A stretch of 64,000 nucleotides of DNA from DASYLJ01 sp964432595. GTDB lineage: Bacteria; Desulfobacterota; Binatia; DP-6. The translations under genes were made by a program, and so were the position numbers. Location: contig CAYSOF010000012.1 in the NCBI GenBank assembly GCA_964432595.1, positions 62,001-126,000 of the forward strand, written 5' to 3'. Positions 15,768 through 24,241 of the stretch are shown piece by piece. Position 1 is the first letter of the stretch. The number at the start of each line of letters is the position of its first letter. Under the pieces are notes generated by a model that did no database searches, was not told the origin of the DNA, and saw nothing but the letters and a program-made list of their open reading frames with translations.

Positions 15768-16693
15768 GCCGTCGCCGATATCACACGACGGAAGAACTTC
15801 GTGTCGACCGCCATGCGCGGAAACGCCGGGGGCAGCTCGGCGGGGGCGATCTCCACGAAGCCGCTCTTCGCGTAGAAGCGCTGTGCGGCGCGCATCGGCT
15901 CGGTGGTCCCGAGATACAGCTCCCGCACACCGTGCGTCTGACATCGGCGCACGAGCACGTCGACGAGGCGTCGCGCGATGCCCGCGTCAGCGCCACGCCC
16001 CCCCCGCGCGACGAACATCTTGCGCAGGGCGGCCTGCTCGCCGCCGAAGTCGAGCAGCCCGATCGTACCGACGACCGCGCCTTCGTGCTCCGCCACCCAG
16101 AACTCGCCCGCGCCGCGCCGGTACGTGCCGGCGACGTCACGCAGGTCCGGCTGGTCGTCGAGCGTGATCGCGATGCCGAACTCGTCGCGCTGGATGGACA
16201 GGACGTGCGAGGCCACCGGGTCGGCATGGCGCTCGGCGAACGGGACGATCACGACGTCGACGGCCATGCGCACGATCGGGAACGGGCGCCCCTGGCCGTC
16301 GACCGTCGATCGGCCGACGACGGCGAAGCCGAGGTGCTCGTAGAAGCCGACGGCCTGCACGTTCTGCTCGTTCACCTCCACCCGTCGCGCGCCGAGCGCG
16401 GCCATCGCATGTTCGACGAGGGCCTTGCCCGCACCGTGGCCGCGATGGTCGGGGTGCACGAACAGCATCGCGATCTCCGTCCCGGCGACGCCCATGAACG
16501 CGACGACCGCGCCGTCCGTGTCGCGCACGCAGTGGATCGGAGCGAACGTCGCCAGGATGGCGCGCACCTCCGGGATCAGCGCCTGGACGTCCGCCTCCGT
16601 GAGGAAGTCGTGGGTCGCACGCACCGACGCCTCCCACACCGCGAAGAGGCGCTCCCTGTCCGCGGGGGTGGCGAGCGTGATCGACGGCGTCAC
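15764..16693 (-). CDS. double GNAT acetyltransferase (YjaB-like domain fused to a second GNAT)
   Basis: 309 residues from GTG 16693. Residues 1-145 match YjaB-type acetyltransferases: A-T-H-D-F-L-T-E-A-D near 27-36, L-F-V-H-P-D-H-R-G-H-G-A-G-K for acetyl-CoA binding, V-N-E-Q-N-V-Q-A-V-G-F-Y and G-R-S-T-V-D-G-Q-G-R-P-F. Residues 150-309 form a second GNAT with A-A-L-R-K-M-F-V-A-R-G-G-R-G-A-D-A-G-I-A and A-A-Q-R-F-Y-A-K-S-G-F. It therefore looks like a natural fusion of two enzymes. Substrates are unknown (amines, antibiotics or protein N-termini are all possible). It overlaps both neighbours by 4 bases. Confidence 0.85.
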   Translation of the reverse strand: MTPSITLATPADRERLFAVWEASVRATHDFLTEADVQALIPEVRAILATFAPIHCVRDTDGAVVAFMGVAGTEIAMLFVHPDHRGHGAGKALVEHAMAALGARRVEVNEQNVQAVGFYEHLGFAVVGRSTVDGQGRPFPIVRMAVDVVIVPFAERHADPVASHVLSIQRDEFGIAITLDDQPDLRDVAGTYRRGAGEFWVAEHEGAVVGTIGLLDFGGEQAALRKMFVARGGRGADAGIARRLVDVLVRRCQTHGVRELYLGTTEPMRAAQRFYAKSGFVEIAPAELPPAFPRMAVDTKFFRRVISATA

Positions 16694-17394
16694 TTCAGGA
16701 GCCAGGAATACCCGTCACGCATCAGCGCGTAGCCGCCGGTCTCCTGGACGTCGCCGTGGGCGACGATCACTCGGTCGAAGTCCCACGCGAGGATGCGCTC
16801 CATGCTCGCGCGTGCGGACGGGCGATGCCGGATGAGCAACGGGTCGAGCTTCGACGGGCCGAGGTGCCCATAGCTGCGCAACGCCTTCATCAGCCAGCGC
16901 GTCGGCATGGGCGTAGCCGGCCCGAAGTTGAACGCCATGTCGCAGGTGATCAGCGTCCGCGACGCGCGATGGAAGAAGGTGATCTCGTTCTCGTACGGCC
17001 GGCCACGGAAGAACGTCTGGTCGACCTCGTCGCGCCACTCCGCCGGCGGATCGTCGCCGAGGATCGCCTCGTACCGCAGATCGGGACGCTTCAGCTCGAG
17101 CCCCGGACCGATCCAGAGCCGCGCCCCCGGATACGCCGTCGCCACGTCGCCGGCGTAGAGGTGATGGACCCGGTTCGGCGCGACGGCGTAGGCCACCTGG
17201 CCGATCGCGTCGAGCTCGCTGCGGACCTGCGGGTCGAGCTGGATCGGCGAGTGCAGCAGCAGCTTGCCGCCGGCGAGACGAATCACCGTCATCCGCGTTC
17301 CCACCGGCAAGCCGAAGAAGCTCTGCGGGCGGTCGGCGATCCACAGGTTCTCGGCGAGCTGTCGCAGCGGGCGTGGCGTGGGAGCCTCCTCCAA
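16690..17394 (-). CDS. DUF4336-family protein (metallo-beta-lactamase-like fold)
   Basis: About 234 residues: E-N-L-W-I-A-D-R-P, V-G-T-R-M-T-V-I-R-L, L-L-H-S-P-I-Q-L, N-R-V-H-H-L-Y, H-R-A-S-R-T-L-I-T-C-D-M-A-F-N-F and I-V-A-H-G-D-V. These are DUF4336 signatures, a family distantly like MBL-fold hydrolases with an altered metal site. The start is uncertain. A longer frame begins at 17442 but its first codons lie inside the terminator of the upstream gene. I placed the start at TTG 17394, although a strong GGAGGAGG just inside the frame points to an unusual codon (ACG or CTG) about 10-20 bases further in. The stop overlaps the GNAT start (GTGA). Confidence 0.75.
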   Translation of the reverse strand: MEEAPTPRPLRQLAENLWIADRPQSFFGLPVGTRMTVIRLAGGKLLLHSPIQLDPQVRSELDAIGQVAYAVAPNRVHHLYAGDVATAYPGARLWIGPGLELKRPDLRYEAILGDDPPAEWRDEVDQTFFRGRPYENEITFFHRASRTLITCDMAFNFGPATPMPTRWLMKALRSYGHLGPSKLDPLLIRHRPSARASMERILAWDFDRVIVAHGDVQETGGYALMRDGYSWLLK

Positions 17395-17432
17395 ACGAAA
17401 AAGGGCGGGCCGGGGAATCCCCCGGCCCGCCC
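17394..17432 (-). terminator. strong intrinsic terminator
   Basis: GGGCGGGCCGGGG (17403-17415) pairs with CCCCGGCCCGCCC (17420-17432) around AATC. In the minus-strand direction the 13-bp stem is followed by TTTTTCGTTT. It sits 14 bases after the stop of the beta-propeller/cytochrome gene. It also separates that gene from the DUF4336 operon, so the operon must have its own promoter in or after this structure or depend on read-through. Confidence 0.88.
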
Positions 17433-17445
17433 CGCATGTCACGAA

Positions 17446-20400
17446 TCAGGGCCGGCAGTCGAGGCCGCCGACCGGCGGCGTCTTCGCGCAGTCGCAGAGC
17501 GCGTCCGCGTCCGCGAAGACCGGGTCGTCCGGCGCCAGATCGGCGGCCGGGAACGGCGTCGTGCCGTCGTCGATCGTCCGGAGGAAGGAGATCAGGTCCG
17601 TCACCGCGCTCGGATCGGAGTCGAGCACGTTGTCGTTGCCGCCGGTACCGGCGCGCCAGTGCGCCTCGGCCGCGGCGATCACGTTCGCATCGGTGCCGAT
17701 GCCGAACACCTCCTCGAGCGAGGCGGCCGACCCGGCGCGGAAGTACGGCGCGCTGTCACCGACACCGAGGAGGCTCGGCGGGTTGAAGCCGTCGGCGCCG
17801 AACGCGGCGTTCGGCACGAGCGCCGGGGCGACGCCGTTCACGGGGCTCAGCGCCGCGTGCCGCACCTCGATGGGGTTCGTCGCCGTGAAGGTGCCCACCT
17901 CGCGCATGATGCGCAGGCGCTCCACGGCTCCCGGAGGCGCGGGCACCTCGCAGGCACGGCCGGCGCCCGCCGCCGAGTTGAAGCCGTTCAGGAACACCGC
18001 GCCGGCATCGAAGACGTTGACGATGCCCGCATCGGTGCCCGGGATCGGGTTCACGTCGACGGGATCATAGGTGACGCGGCTCGTGGTCCACTTGGCGCCG
18101 CTGTGGCACGCCACGCAGTTCGCGCCGCTGGGACCTTCGGCGCCGAAGATGTCGCGGCCGCGCTCGGGGTCACCGCTCGTGCTGGGCGGCGCGATGGGCG
18201 CGCGGACGGCGAAGGCGATCCAGTTCGTGATGTCCGTCTGCTGCGTCGACCGGCCGGAGCTGGCCGGGCCGTAGTTGCGGACGTTCGGATCGGAGTCGGG
18301 CGTGATGCCGTCGCCGTTGACGTCCGTCTGCGTGACGATGAAGCCGCGGCCGCCGAAGATGCCGCGGGTATTGAGCTCGAAGTCCGGGTTCTCGTCGCGC
18401 ACCGGCGTCCAGTTGAGCAGCCGCTGGTCGGCCAGGCCGTCGAGGTTGCTGAACGTGCCGTCGAGCGGGATCGTCTGCCGCGGGCCGGCCTCGAACGACC
18501 ACGTCACGTTGTCGGTGCGGCCGTCCGGATGGCACGACCAGCACCCGCCCCAGCCGCGGTCCGACCAGAACGGCCGCGAGGTGAAGAAGTCGATCTTGCC
18601 GCGCAGGATGCTCTGCTCGAGCAGGTCGATCGGCAGCTCCGCCGAGCGCACGCGCTGGAGCACCGTGTTCTCGACGAGGTCGGCCACGACCACGTCGCGC
18701 GTCGTCGGGCAGACGACGTAGCCGCGCGTGCCCTCGGACCCGAGCACGATGCCGCGCGGATTGCGGCCCGAGCTGGTCGCGTTGGCCGGATCGATCGTGA
18801 AGATGCGCGTCACCGGGCTCTGCGCGAACGGGCCGGCCGCCGTCGGCGCATTGATCGTGGGCTTGCCGGCGTCGTCGAACTCCATGCGCACGATGAAGTC
18901 GCTGCCCTGGCTGACGACCCAGCAGACGCCGGTCGCGTCGGAGCAGTCGACGTCGACCGGGGCCGACGGGAACAGGCGGTCGGTGTTGTCGCGCACCTGC
19001 GCCTCGAGCAGCCCGCCGGGCAGGTCGAAGTTGATGCCCTTGTTCAGGTTGAACGTCTGATCGGCGATCTCCTGGTTGTCCTCGACGTCGAACACCGAGA
19101 CCAGGCTCTGCACGTTGACGTTGAAGCGCAGCGGCGGCTCGGGTGAAGCGCCCGAGTTCGGCACGAAGCCGCGGCCGTCGAAGATCGCGATGCTCTGCAG
19201 CAGGTTCGGGAACGCGCCCGCGTTCTGCGCCACCGCGGGATCGGTGCCGCCGTCGGCGAAGATGGTGCGCGGCGCGTCGTCGCCCGCGTCCGACTTCACG
19301 AAGGCGCCGCGCGCGATCTTGAAGCCCGTATCGACGACCGGCGCCAGCACGACCTGGTCGATGACGTCGTTGGTTTCCGTCGAGATCACGTCGACGACCG
19401 CCTCACGCGAGTCGTCGAAGATGCCCTCGCCGACGACCGGCTGATTGCGCGCGTTCGCCGGGAACGCCGCGCCGGCGCCGTCGTTGCCGCCCAGGTTCGC
19501 GCTGCTCGGGGGCACGAAGTTGGCCCGCGGCCGCGCAAAGAAGTTCGGCACGTAGAGGCGCTCGTCGAGGTCGTCGTCGTCGCCGTCGTTCGTGACGGCC
19601 AGCGCACGAGGGCTGCGGCCGACGGGGATGGTCACCGTCACCTCGTTGGTCTCGGTGTCGATCACCTGCACGGCGTCGTCGTTCGCGTTCGCCACGTAGA
19701 CGAACCGCCCGTTCGGCGACGACACGAGCGCCCACGGCTCCGTGCCGACGTCGACGGTGGCGACCGTCGTGTAGTCGTTCACGTCGATGACCTGCACCGT
19801 GCCGCTCACCGTGTTGGCGACGTACACCCACGGCTTCGTGACGATCGTCGCCACCGAGCGGGGCTCCACGCCGACCGCGACCTCCTGCAGCTTCTCGAGC
19901 AGGCCGTCCTCGTCGACCTGGAAGAACGAGATGGTGTCGACGTCGGTGTTCGCGGCGATGACCTTCGCGCCGTCGTGCGTCAGCTCGATCGGGCTCGACT
20001 TGTCGGCCCGCGTCGCCTGGCACTGGCACGCCTGGTTGCACTGCGCGCCGGCGTCGCAGCCCGTGGCACTGCCGTCGCACTGCTCGCCGTTGCCGCCGTC
20101 GACGACGCCGTCGCCGCAGACGGACGTCCGGGCGGTGAAGTCGCTCACCTGGCCGGCGATCGTGATGGTGCCGGTCATGAGCGAGCAGTCGTCGGTGATG
20201 AGCGCCTTCACCCGCACGCGGCCGGTGACGCCCTGGCAGCCGCCCTTGGGGAACGCCGAGATGACCGTGGTGCCCTTCTTGCGACGGCGGAGCTTCGCGC
20301 GGCGCTCCGCGCACAGCGAGCCGATCGACAGCCGCTTGTTCTGCAGCACGACGACCTCGCCGCCGGGGCCGATCAACGGATCTCCCTCGACGGCGAAGCG

Positions 20401-20508
20401 GCCGGCGCTGCACAGCGGCGGCTTCGGCGCGGCCGAGGCCGGTGGGGCAGCGAGCGCCAGCAACCCCGCGCTCAGTGCCAACGACAACATTCCGATGACG
20501 GTCGACAT
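17446..20508 (-). CDS. exported YVTN beta-propeller protein with two c-type heme motifs
   Basis: 1020 residues from ATG 20508, with a signal peptide ending near ASA. Order: an N-terminal module (about 28-125) also seen in the 57328-58296 protein; CGDGVVD..GEQCD; a beta-propeller with YVTN-type blades (W-V-Y-V-A-N-T-V-S-G-T-V-Q-V-I-D, G-R-F-V-Y-V-A-N-A-N-D-D); and a C-terminal cytochrome c region with CWSCH at 656-660 and CVACH at 798-802. This layout recalls surface propellers fused to a bacterial di-heme peroxidase-like (CcpA/MauG) domain. It probably acts in the periplasm or at the cell surface in electron transfer or oxidation. No partner cytochrome genes are next to it. A strong terminator follows. 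Confidence 0.85.
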   Translation of the reverse strand: MSTVIGMLSLALSAGLLALAAPPASAAPKPPLCSAGRFAVEGDPLIGPGGEVVVLQNKRLSIGSLCAERRAKLRRRKKGTTVISAFPKGGCQGVTGRVRVKALITDDCSLMTGTITIAGQVSDFTARTSVCGDGVVDGGNGEQCDGSATGCDAGAQCNQACQCQATRADKSSPIELTHDGAKVIAANTDVDTISFFQVDEDGLLEKLQEVAVGVEPRSVATIVTKPWVYVANTVSGTVQVIDVNDYTTVATVDVGTEPWALVSSPNGRFVYVANANDDAVQVIDTETNEVTVTIPVGRSPRALAVTNDGDDDDLDERLYVPNFFARPRANFVPPSSANLGGNDGAGAAFPANARNQPVVGEGIFDDSREAVVDVISTETNDVIDQVVLAPVVDTGFKIARGAFVKSDAGDDAPRTIFADGGTDPAVAQNAGAFPNLLQSIAIFDGRGFVPNSGASPEPPLRFNVNVQSLVSVFDVEDNQEIADQTFNLNKGINFDLPGGLLEAQVRDNTDRLFPSAPVDVDCSDATGVCWVVSQGSDFIVRMEFDDAGKPTINAPTAAGPFAQSPVTRIFTIDPANATSSGRNPRGIVLGSEGTRGYVVCPTTRDVVVADLVENTVLQRVRSAELPIDLLEQSILRGKIDFFTSRPFWSDRGWGGCWSCHPDGRTDNVTWSFEAGPRQTIPLDGTFSNLDGLADQRLLNWTPVRDENPDFELNTRGIFGGRGFIVTQTDVNGDGITPDSDPNVRNYGPASSGRSTQQTDITNWIAFAVRAPIAPPSTSGDPERGRDIFGAEGPSGANCVACHSGAKWTTSRVTYDPVDVNPIPGTDAGIVNVFDAGAVFLNGFNSAAGAGRACEVPAPPGAVERLRIMREVGTFTATNPIEVRHAALSPVNGVAPALVPNAAFGADGFNPPSLLGVGDSAPYFRAGSAASLEEVFGIGTDANVIAAAEAHWRAGTGGNDNVLDSDPSAVTDLISFLRTIDDGTTPFPAADLAPDDPVFADADALCDCAKTPPVGGLDCRP

Positions 20509-20643
20509 CCGCGTCTCCCCTGCGCCTCGAGGGCGCGTGTTGTAGGGGGCGGGCCCGCCGACGATCGCCGCCGGAGGACCACGCCGCACCCGCCTTACGC
20601 GCGTGCAGCGCGTACGGATGCGGCGCCACGGACGAGCCGAACG

Positions 20644-23600
20644 TCAGGGGGTCGTTCGCGCGGACGGGACGCAGACCATCGACAGCTTGGACGACGTCAG
20701 GCCGGCCGGCCCGACGTCGTTCGCGATGGCGACGTTCCTGGGTACGGGCTTCGGCACGACACCGGATGCCCGGTAGCAGGTGAGGTACGCCGTCGGGTCG
20801 GCGGGGGCCGCTCCCTCGAGCCCCGCCGCCGCGCACACCTGCTGCGGCTTGACGAGCGTGCCCGAGCGATTCGCGAACGCATCGACGAGCGCGACGGCTC
20901 GCCGCGTGAACGTGGGCGACGGCTTCGCGGCCTGGTGGCAGCGGAACGCGTCGAGCAGGAGCGGCGACGGCTCGCCGTCGGCGAGCGTGGGCACGCAGAG
21001 CGTCTTCGGCTTGACGACGTCGACCGTCCGCTCGCCGAAGACGTCGCTCAATCCGACGCGCCGCTTGGCGACGCCGCGCACGCCCGACGTCTTGTAGCAG
21101 GTGAGCCGCGCCCCGGGGTCGAGGCGGGGCGCGCCGTCGATGCCGACGGGCGTGCAGAACGAGTCGGGCTTCAGCAGGTTCGCCGACGACGTGCCGAACG
21201 CGTCCTCGATCTGCGCGTAGCGGCGCAGGAACGGCGCCGCGGCGCGCGCCTTGTAGCACGCGTACGCGTCGAGCACGCGCTCGGCGGGCAGCTGCACGAC
21301 CTGCTGGAACGTCGGCCGGTTGATCCAGTGGATGGCGGGCACCGACGTGATGCCGGCCGCCGTGTGGCGTACGTCCTCGTCGGCCAGCTGCCGCTTCCAG
21401 TCGGCGACGTTCGCCGAGCCGAACTCCGTCTGCAGATCGGCGGCCGCCTGCGACAACGCCGCCCAGAGCGCGGCGCGGCACGCCGACAGCACCCCGCCGC
21501 CGCAGTACGCGCGCGACCACGGGTCGGCGACCGGCTGCCCGAGGACGCGGCGCAGGTCCTTGTGCACCTGGCTGTAGACGCCGCCGTTGAACGCCGAGCC
21601 GCGATGGATCCGGCGGTCGCCGTCCTCGAGCCCGATGCCGAGCGCGTTCAGCGCGTCGCCCGACGCCGCGTCGAACATCGCGTGCGCGAGACGCGGCCAC
21701 CACGCGTCGATGATCGCCGGCGCCTGCGGATCGTCGTACTCGCCGCTCGCGTCATGGTCGCGGCGATGCGTCGCGGTGGTCACCCACGCCGCCAGCCGGT
21801 CGCGCAAGTCCTGCGCGCGCGGGTCGCTGCCGCCCGGCGCCGTCGGGCCGAGCACCTCGAGCAGCAGCGGCAGATCCTCCTGGCCGCGCAGGTCGACCGT
21901 GCCGGCGTCCTCCATCGCGTCGATCATGTCCGTGCGCGTCACCGAGCCGGCGGCGATCGCCGCCTCCACCCGCTGGTCGAACAGCTGGCTGCGATAGACG
22001 GGACCGTACGAGAACTCGCGGTCGTTCGCGCCGAACTCCGGCGCCTGCTTGTTGTTCCACGACGTCAGGTAGCCCTTGGCGGGATCGAGCTCCCACGGCT
22101 GCGCCGCGAGCGGGATGAAGCCCTGCCAGTCCCACTGGCCGGTGCCCCACGCGGGCAGGTACGGGTCGACGCCCTGCGCGCGCTGCGGGCAGCGGCACGA
22201 GTGCTGGTACCCGATGTGGCGCGCGTCGATGTAGAACCAGTTGAACGTGTAGTCGACGCCCTCGCCCATCGCCGTGCGGAACGCGTCGAAGCCGCCTGCC
22301 ATGTAGTCGGGATCGTTGACGCGCCGGAAGCCGATCGCCGAGCGCAGCTCGTTGCGATACGTCGAGCGCAGCGTGGCGATGGCGATCGGCGTGCCGTCGG
22401 TGAGCGTGCCGCGCGCGACCAGCGGTCCGTAGTGCTCCGTGCGCTCGACGCGCCACGAGAGCACGATGTCCGGGCCGACGATCGGCAGGCAGCCGTCGTT
22501 GACGGCGCCGTCGAGATCGCTGTCGACCGCGTCGGCGCACTGCAGCAGCAGCTCGGGCAGGCCCACCGCCGGACAGCCGTCGTTGACGAAGCCGTCGCCC
22601 TCGTCGTCGATGGCGTTGGCGCACATCGCGCCCGTCTCGGCGACCGTCGGGAGACCGCCCGCGCTCGGCTTGGCGATCTGGGTGTGCTGATAGCGCTCGA
22701 TGGGCTCGCACACGCCGTTACGGAGGTAGCCGAGCGACTGCGTCGTGGGCGCGCCGCCGCCGGGCTCACAGAGCCGCAGCACGAACTGGTCGATGTTGTC
22801 GCCGCCGGCCGACGTCGCGGAGAAGGCGTAGTCGCGGCCGCGCCCGAGCTGCACCCAGAGATCGGTGCCCGCGAACGCCGCGCCGCGCGCGTCGATGCCC
22901 GGCCCGTGCACGTCCTTCTCGACGAGGATCTGCGGCATGAAGTACGCCGTCTGCGGGCCGAACACCGCGATCGGCGCGCCGGTGTCGGTGTGTGCGCCGC
23001 TGACGAGCATCGCGTTGCTCATGCCGCCGGGGAAGCCGAGGCCGGCGACGCCGTCGGCGATCGCGGTCAGCAGCGCCGACAGCGGCGGGCCCGTCACGTC
23101 GACCGGCGTCAGGCTCGCGCAGTCGACGTCGGGGTGGGCGGCCGGGTTCACCGCGCCGAGGTTCGTCATGTACGGCGCCGGCTGGCTCGACGACGTCGGC
23201 GCCTCGGCGTCGTTCATGAAGTGCAGGTCGTCGAAGACGGCGCGCGCCGTCGCCGCGCTGCCGAGGGTCGCCGTCATCTGCTTCAGGCCGCAGTGGTTCT
23301 TGAGCTCGCCGCCGCCGCCCTTGCCGAAGATGCCGCCGACGAGCGACGCGATCGCGACGGCGTCCTCGAGCGTCCACGTCGCGGGCACCTGCTGCAGCGC
23401 GGGATACTCGGCCGGCAGCTTCGTCGGGTCGGCGAGCGCCTCGGTGATGTACTGGTTGACGCCGGCCGTGTACGCGACCAGGTCGTCGTAGGCCGCCTGC
23501 CCTTCGGCGCCCGACGTGCGGATGGCCTCGATCTGCGCGGTCAGGTCCGCCTCGGTGTACGGCGCGAGGGCGAGCTGCTCGCGGTCCATGTGCTGGTTCG

Positions 23601-24108
23601 CCGCCGAGCCGCCGAGGAATTCCGACGTCCGCGACCGGCCGTAGTGGCGCAGGACGTCCATCAGGAAGAGGCGATCCTCGGCGCCCGTGTAGCCCTGCGC
23701 GAACATCGTCGCGTAGCGCGTCGTGCCGTAGACGTGGGGCACGCCGAACGTGGCGTCGCGCACGACCGTCACGCCGGCCGTCGGCGAGTAGACCCGGCCG
23801 ACGTCGTCCTCGCGCACGCCGAACGACGCGTCTTTGAAGAAGTCGAGGATGCGGTCCTCGGTGAGGCCAGGCGTCGCGTAGACGAGGTCGCCGTACATCG
23901 ACAGCTGGTCGACGACGTACGGCGGATACGTGCCGGCGGCGGCCTGGATCGTCTCCGTCGCGTTCAGCGAGCCGTCGGCGCCCGGCGGCAGGATGTTGAG
24001 GAAGCCCGTCGCGTCGCCGAAGTCCCGATACCGGCCGACGGTGGGCTGGGCCGTCGCCGCCGAGGCGAGGCCCAACACGAGCGCGCACACGAGTCCGAGG
24101 GTCCGCAT
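20644..24108 (-). CDS. exported penicillin-acylase-family Ntn hydrolase with Cys-rich tail
   Basis: 1154 residues from ATG 24108, with a signal peptide ending near ATA. Penicillin acylase (S45) features are D-A-T-F-G-V-P-H-V-Y-G (start of alpha chain), Q-G-Y-T-G-A-E-D-R-L-F-L-M-D, and the self-processing site G-G-M-S364-N-A-M-L-V, where S364 becomes the N-terminal nucleophile of the beta chain. The family cleaves amide bonds of acyl-homoserine lactones, beta-lactams or other N-acyl compounds after export. Two oddities: residues about 493-547 carry two calcium-type inserts (C-x-N-A-I-D-D-E-G-D-G, C-A-D-A-V-D-S-D-L-D-G). Residues 945-1154 are an extra Cys-rich tail of two modules found again in the protein at 61049. 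Substrate unknown. Confidence 0.88.
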   Translation of the reverse strand: MRTLGLVCALVLGLASAATAQPTVGRYRDFGDATGFLNILPPGADGSLNATETIQAAAGTYPPYVVDQLSMYGDLVYATPGLTEDRILDFFKDASFGVREDDVGRVYSPTAGVTVVRDATFGVPHVYGTTRYATMFAQGYTGAEDRLFLMDVLRHYGRSRTSEFLGGSAANQHMDREQLALAPYTEADLTAQIEAIRTSGAEGQAAYDDLVAYTAGVNQYITEALADPTKLPAEYPALQQVPATWTLEDAVAIASLVGGIFGKGGGGELKNHCGLKQMTATLGSAATARAVFDDLHFMNDAEAPTSSSQPAPYMTNLGAVNPAAHPDVDCASLTPVDVTGPPLSALLTAIADGVAGLGFPGGMSNAMLVSGAHTDTGAPIAVFGPQTAYFMPQILVEKDVHGPGIDARGAAFAGTDLWVQLGRGRDYAFSATSAGGDNIDQFVLRLCEPGGGAPTTQSLGYLRNGVCEPIERYQHTQIAKPSAGGLPTVAETGAMCANAIDDEGDGFVNDGCPAVGLPELLLQCADAVDSDLDGAVNDGCLPIVGPDIVLSWRVERTEHYGPLVARGTLTDGTPIAIATLRSTYRNELRSAIGFRRVNDPDYMAGGFDAFRTAMGEGVDYTFNWFYIDARHIGYQHSCRCPQRAQGVDPYLPAWGTGQWDWQGFIPLAAQPWELDPAKGYLTSWNNKQAPEFGANDREFSYGPVYRSQLFDQRVEAAIAAGSVTRTDMIDAMEDAGTVDLRGQEDLPLLLEVLGPTAPGGSDPRAQDLRDRLAAWVTTATHRRDHDASGEYDDPQAPAIIDAWWPRLAHAMFDAASGDALNALGIGLEDGDRRIHRGSAFNGGVYSQVHKDLRRVLGQPVADPWSRAYCGGGVLSACRAALWAALSQAAADLQTEFGSANVADWKRQLADEDVRHTAAGITSVPAIHWINRPTFQQVVQLPAERVLDAYACYKARAAAPFLRRYAQIEDAFGTSSANLLKPDSFCTPVGIDGAPRLDPGARLTCYKTSGVRGVAKRRVGLSDVFGERTVDVVKPKTLCVPTLADGEPSPLLLDAFRCHQAAKPSPTFTRRAVALVDAFANRSGTLVKPQQVCAAAGLEGAAPADPTAYLTCYRASGVVPKPVPRNVAIANDVGPAGLTSSKLSMVCVPSARTTP

Positions 24109-24202
24109 GGCCGGGGAACGTCGGATACCGGAGCATAGTCGCGCATCGCGTAAAGCCGGGATTTCGCGACCGGGCATTGGGGAGACGCCGGGAGAGGTCT
24201 CA

Positions 24203-24231
24203 TTGACCCTCCACGTCGCGCCCCCTACGAT
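24203..24231 (+). promoter_or_regulatory. sigma70-like promoter for pabB operon
   Basis: TTGACC (24203-24208), a 17-base spacer and TACGAT (24226-24231). The ATG of pabB is at 24242, so the mRNA would carry only a few bases before the start codon. No Shine-Dalgarno motif is seen in CCGCGCGCCC, which supports leaderless initiation. Confidence 0.5.
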
Positions 24232-24241
24232 CCGCGCGCCC

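Noticed and set aside
19975..24138. A 1387-codon plus-strand open frame opposite the acylase and the propeller genes
   Set aside because: It crosses two real genes and their promoters, is Arg/Ala/Asp-rich without domains, and has no ribosome site.
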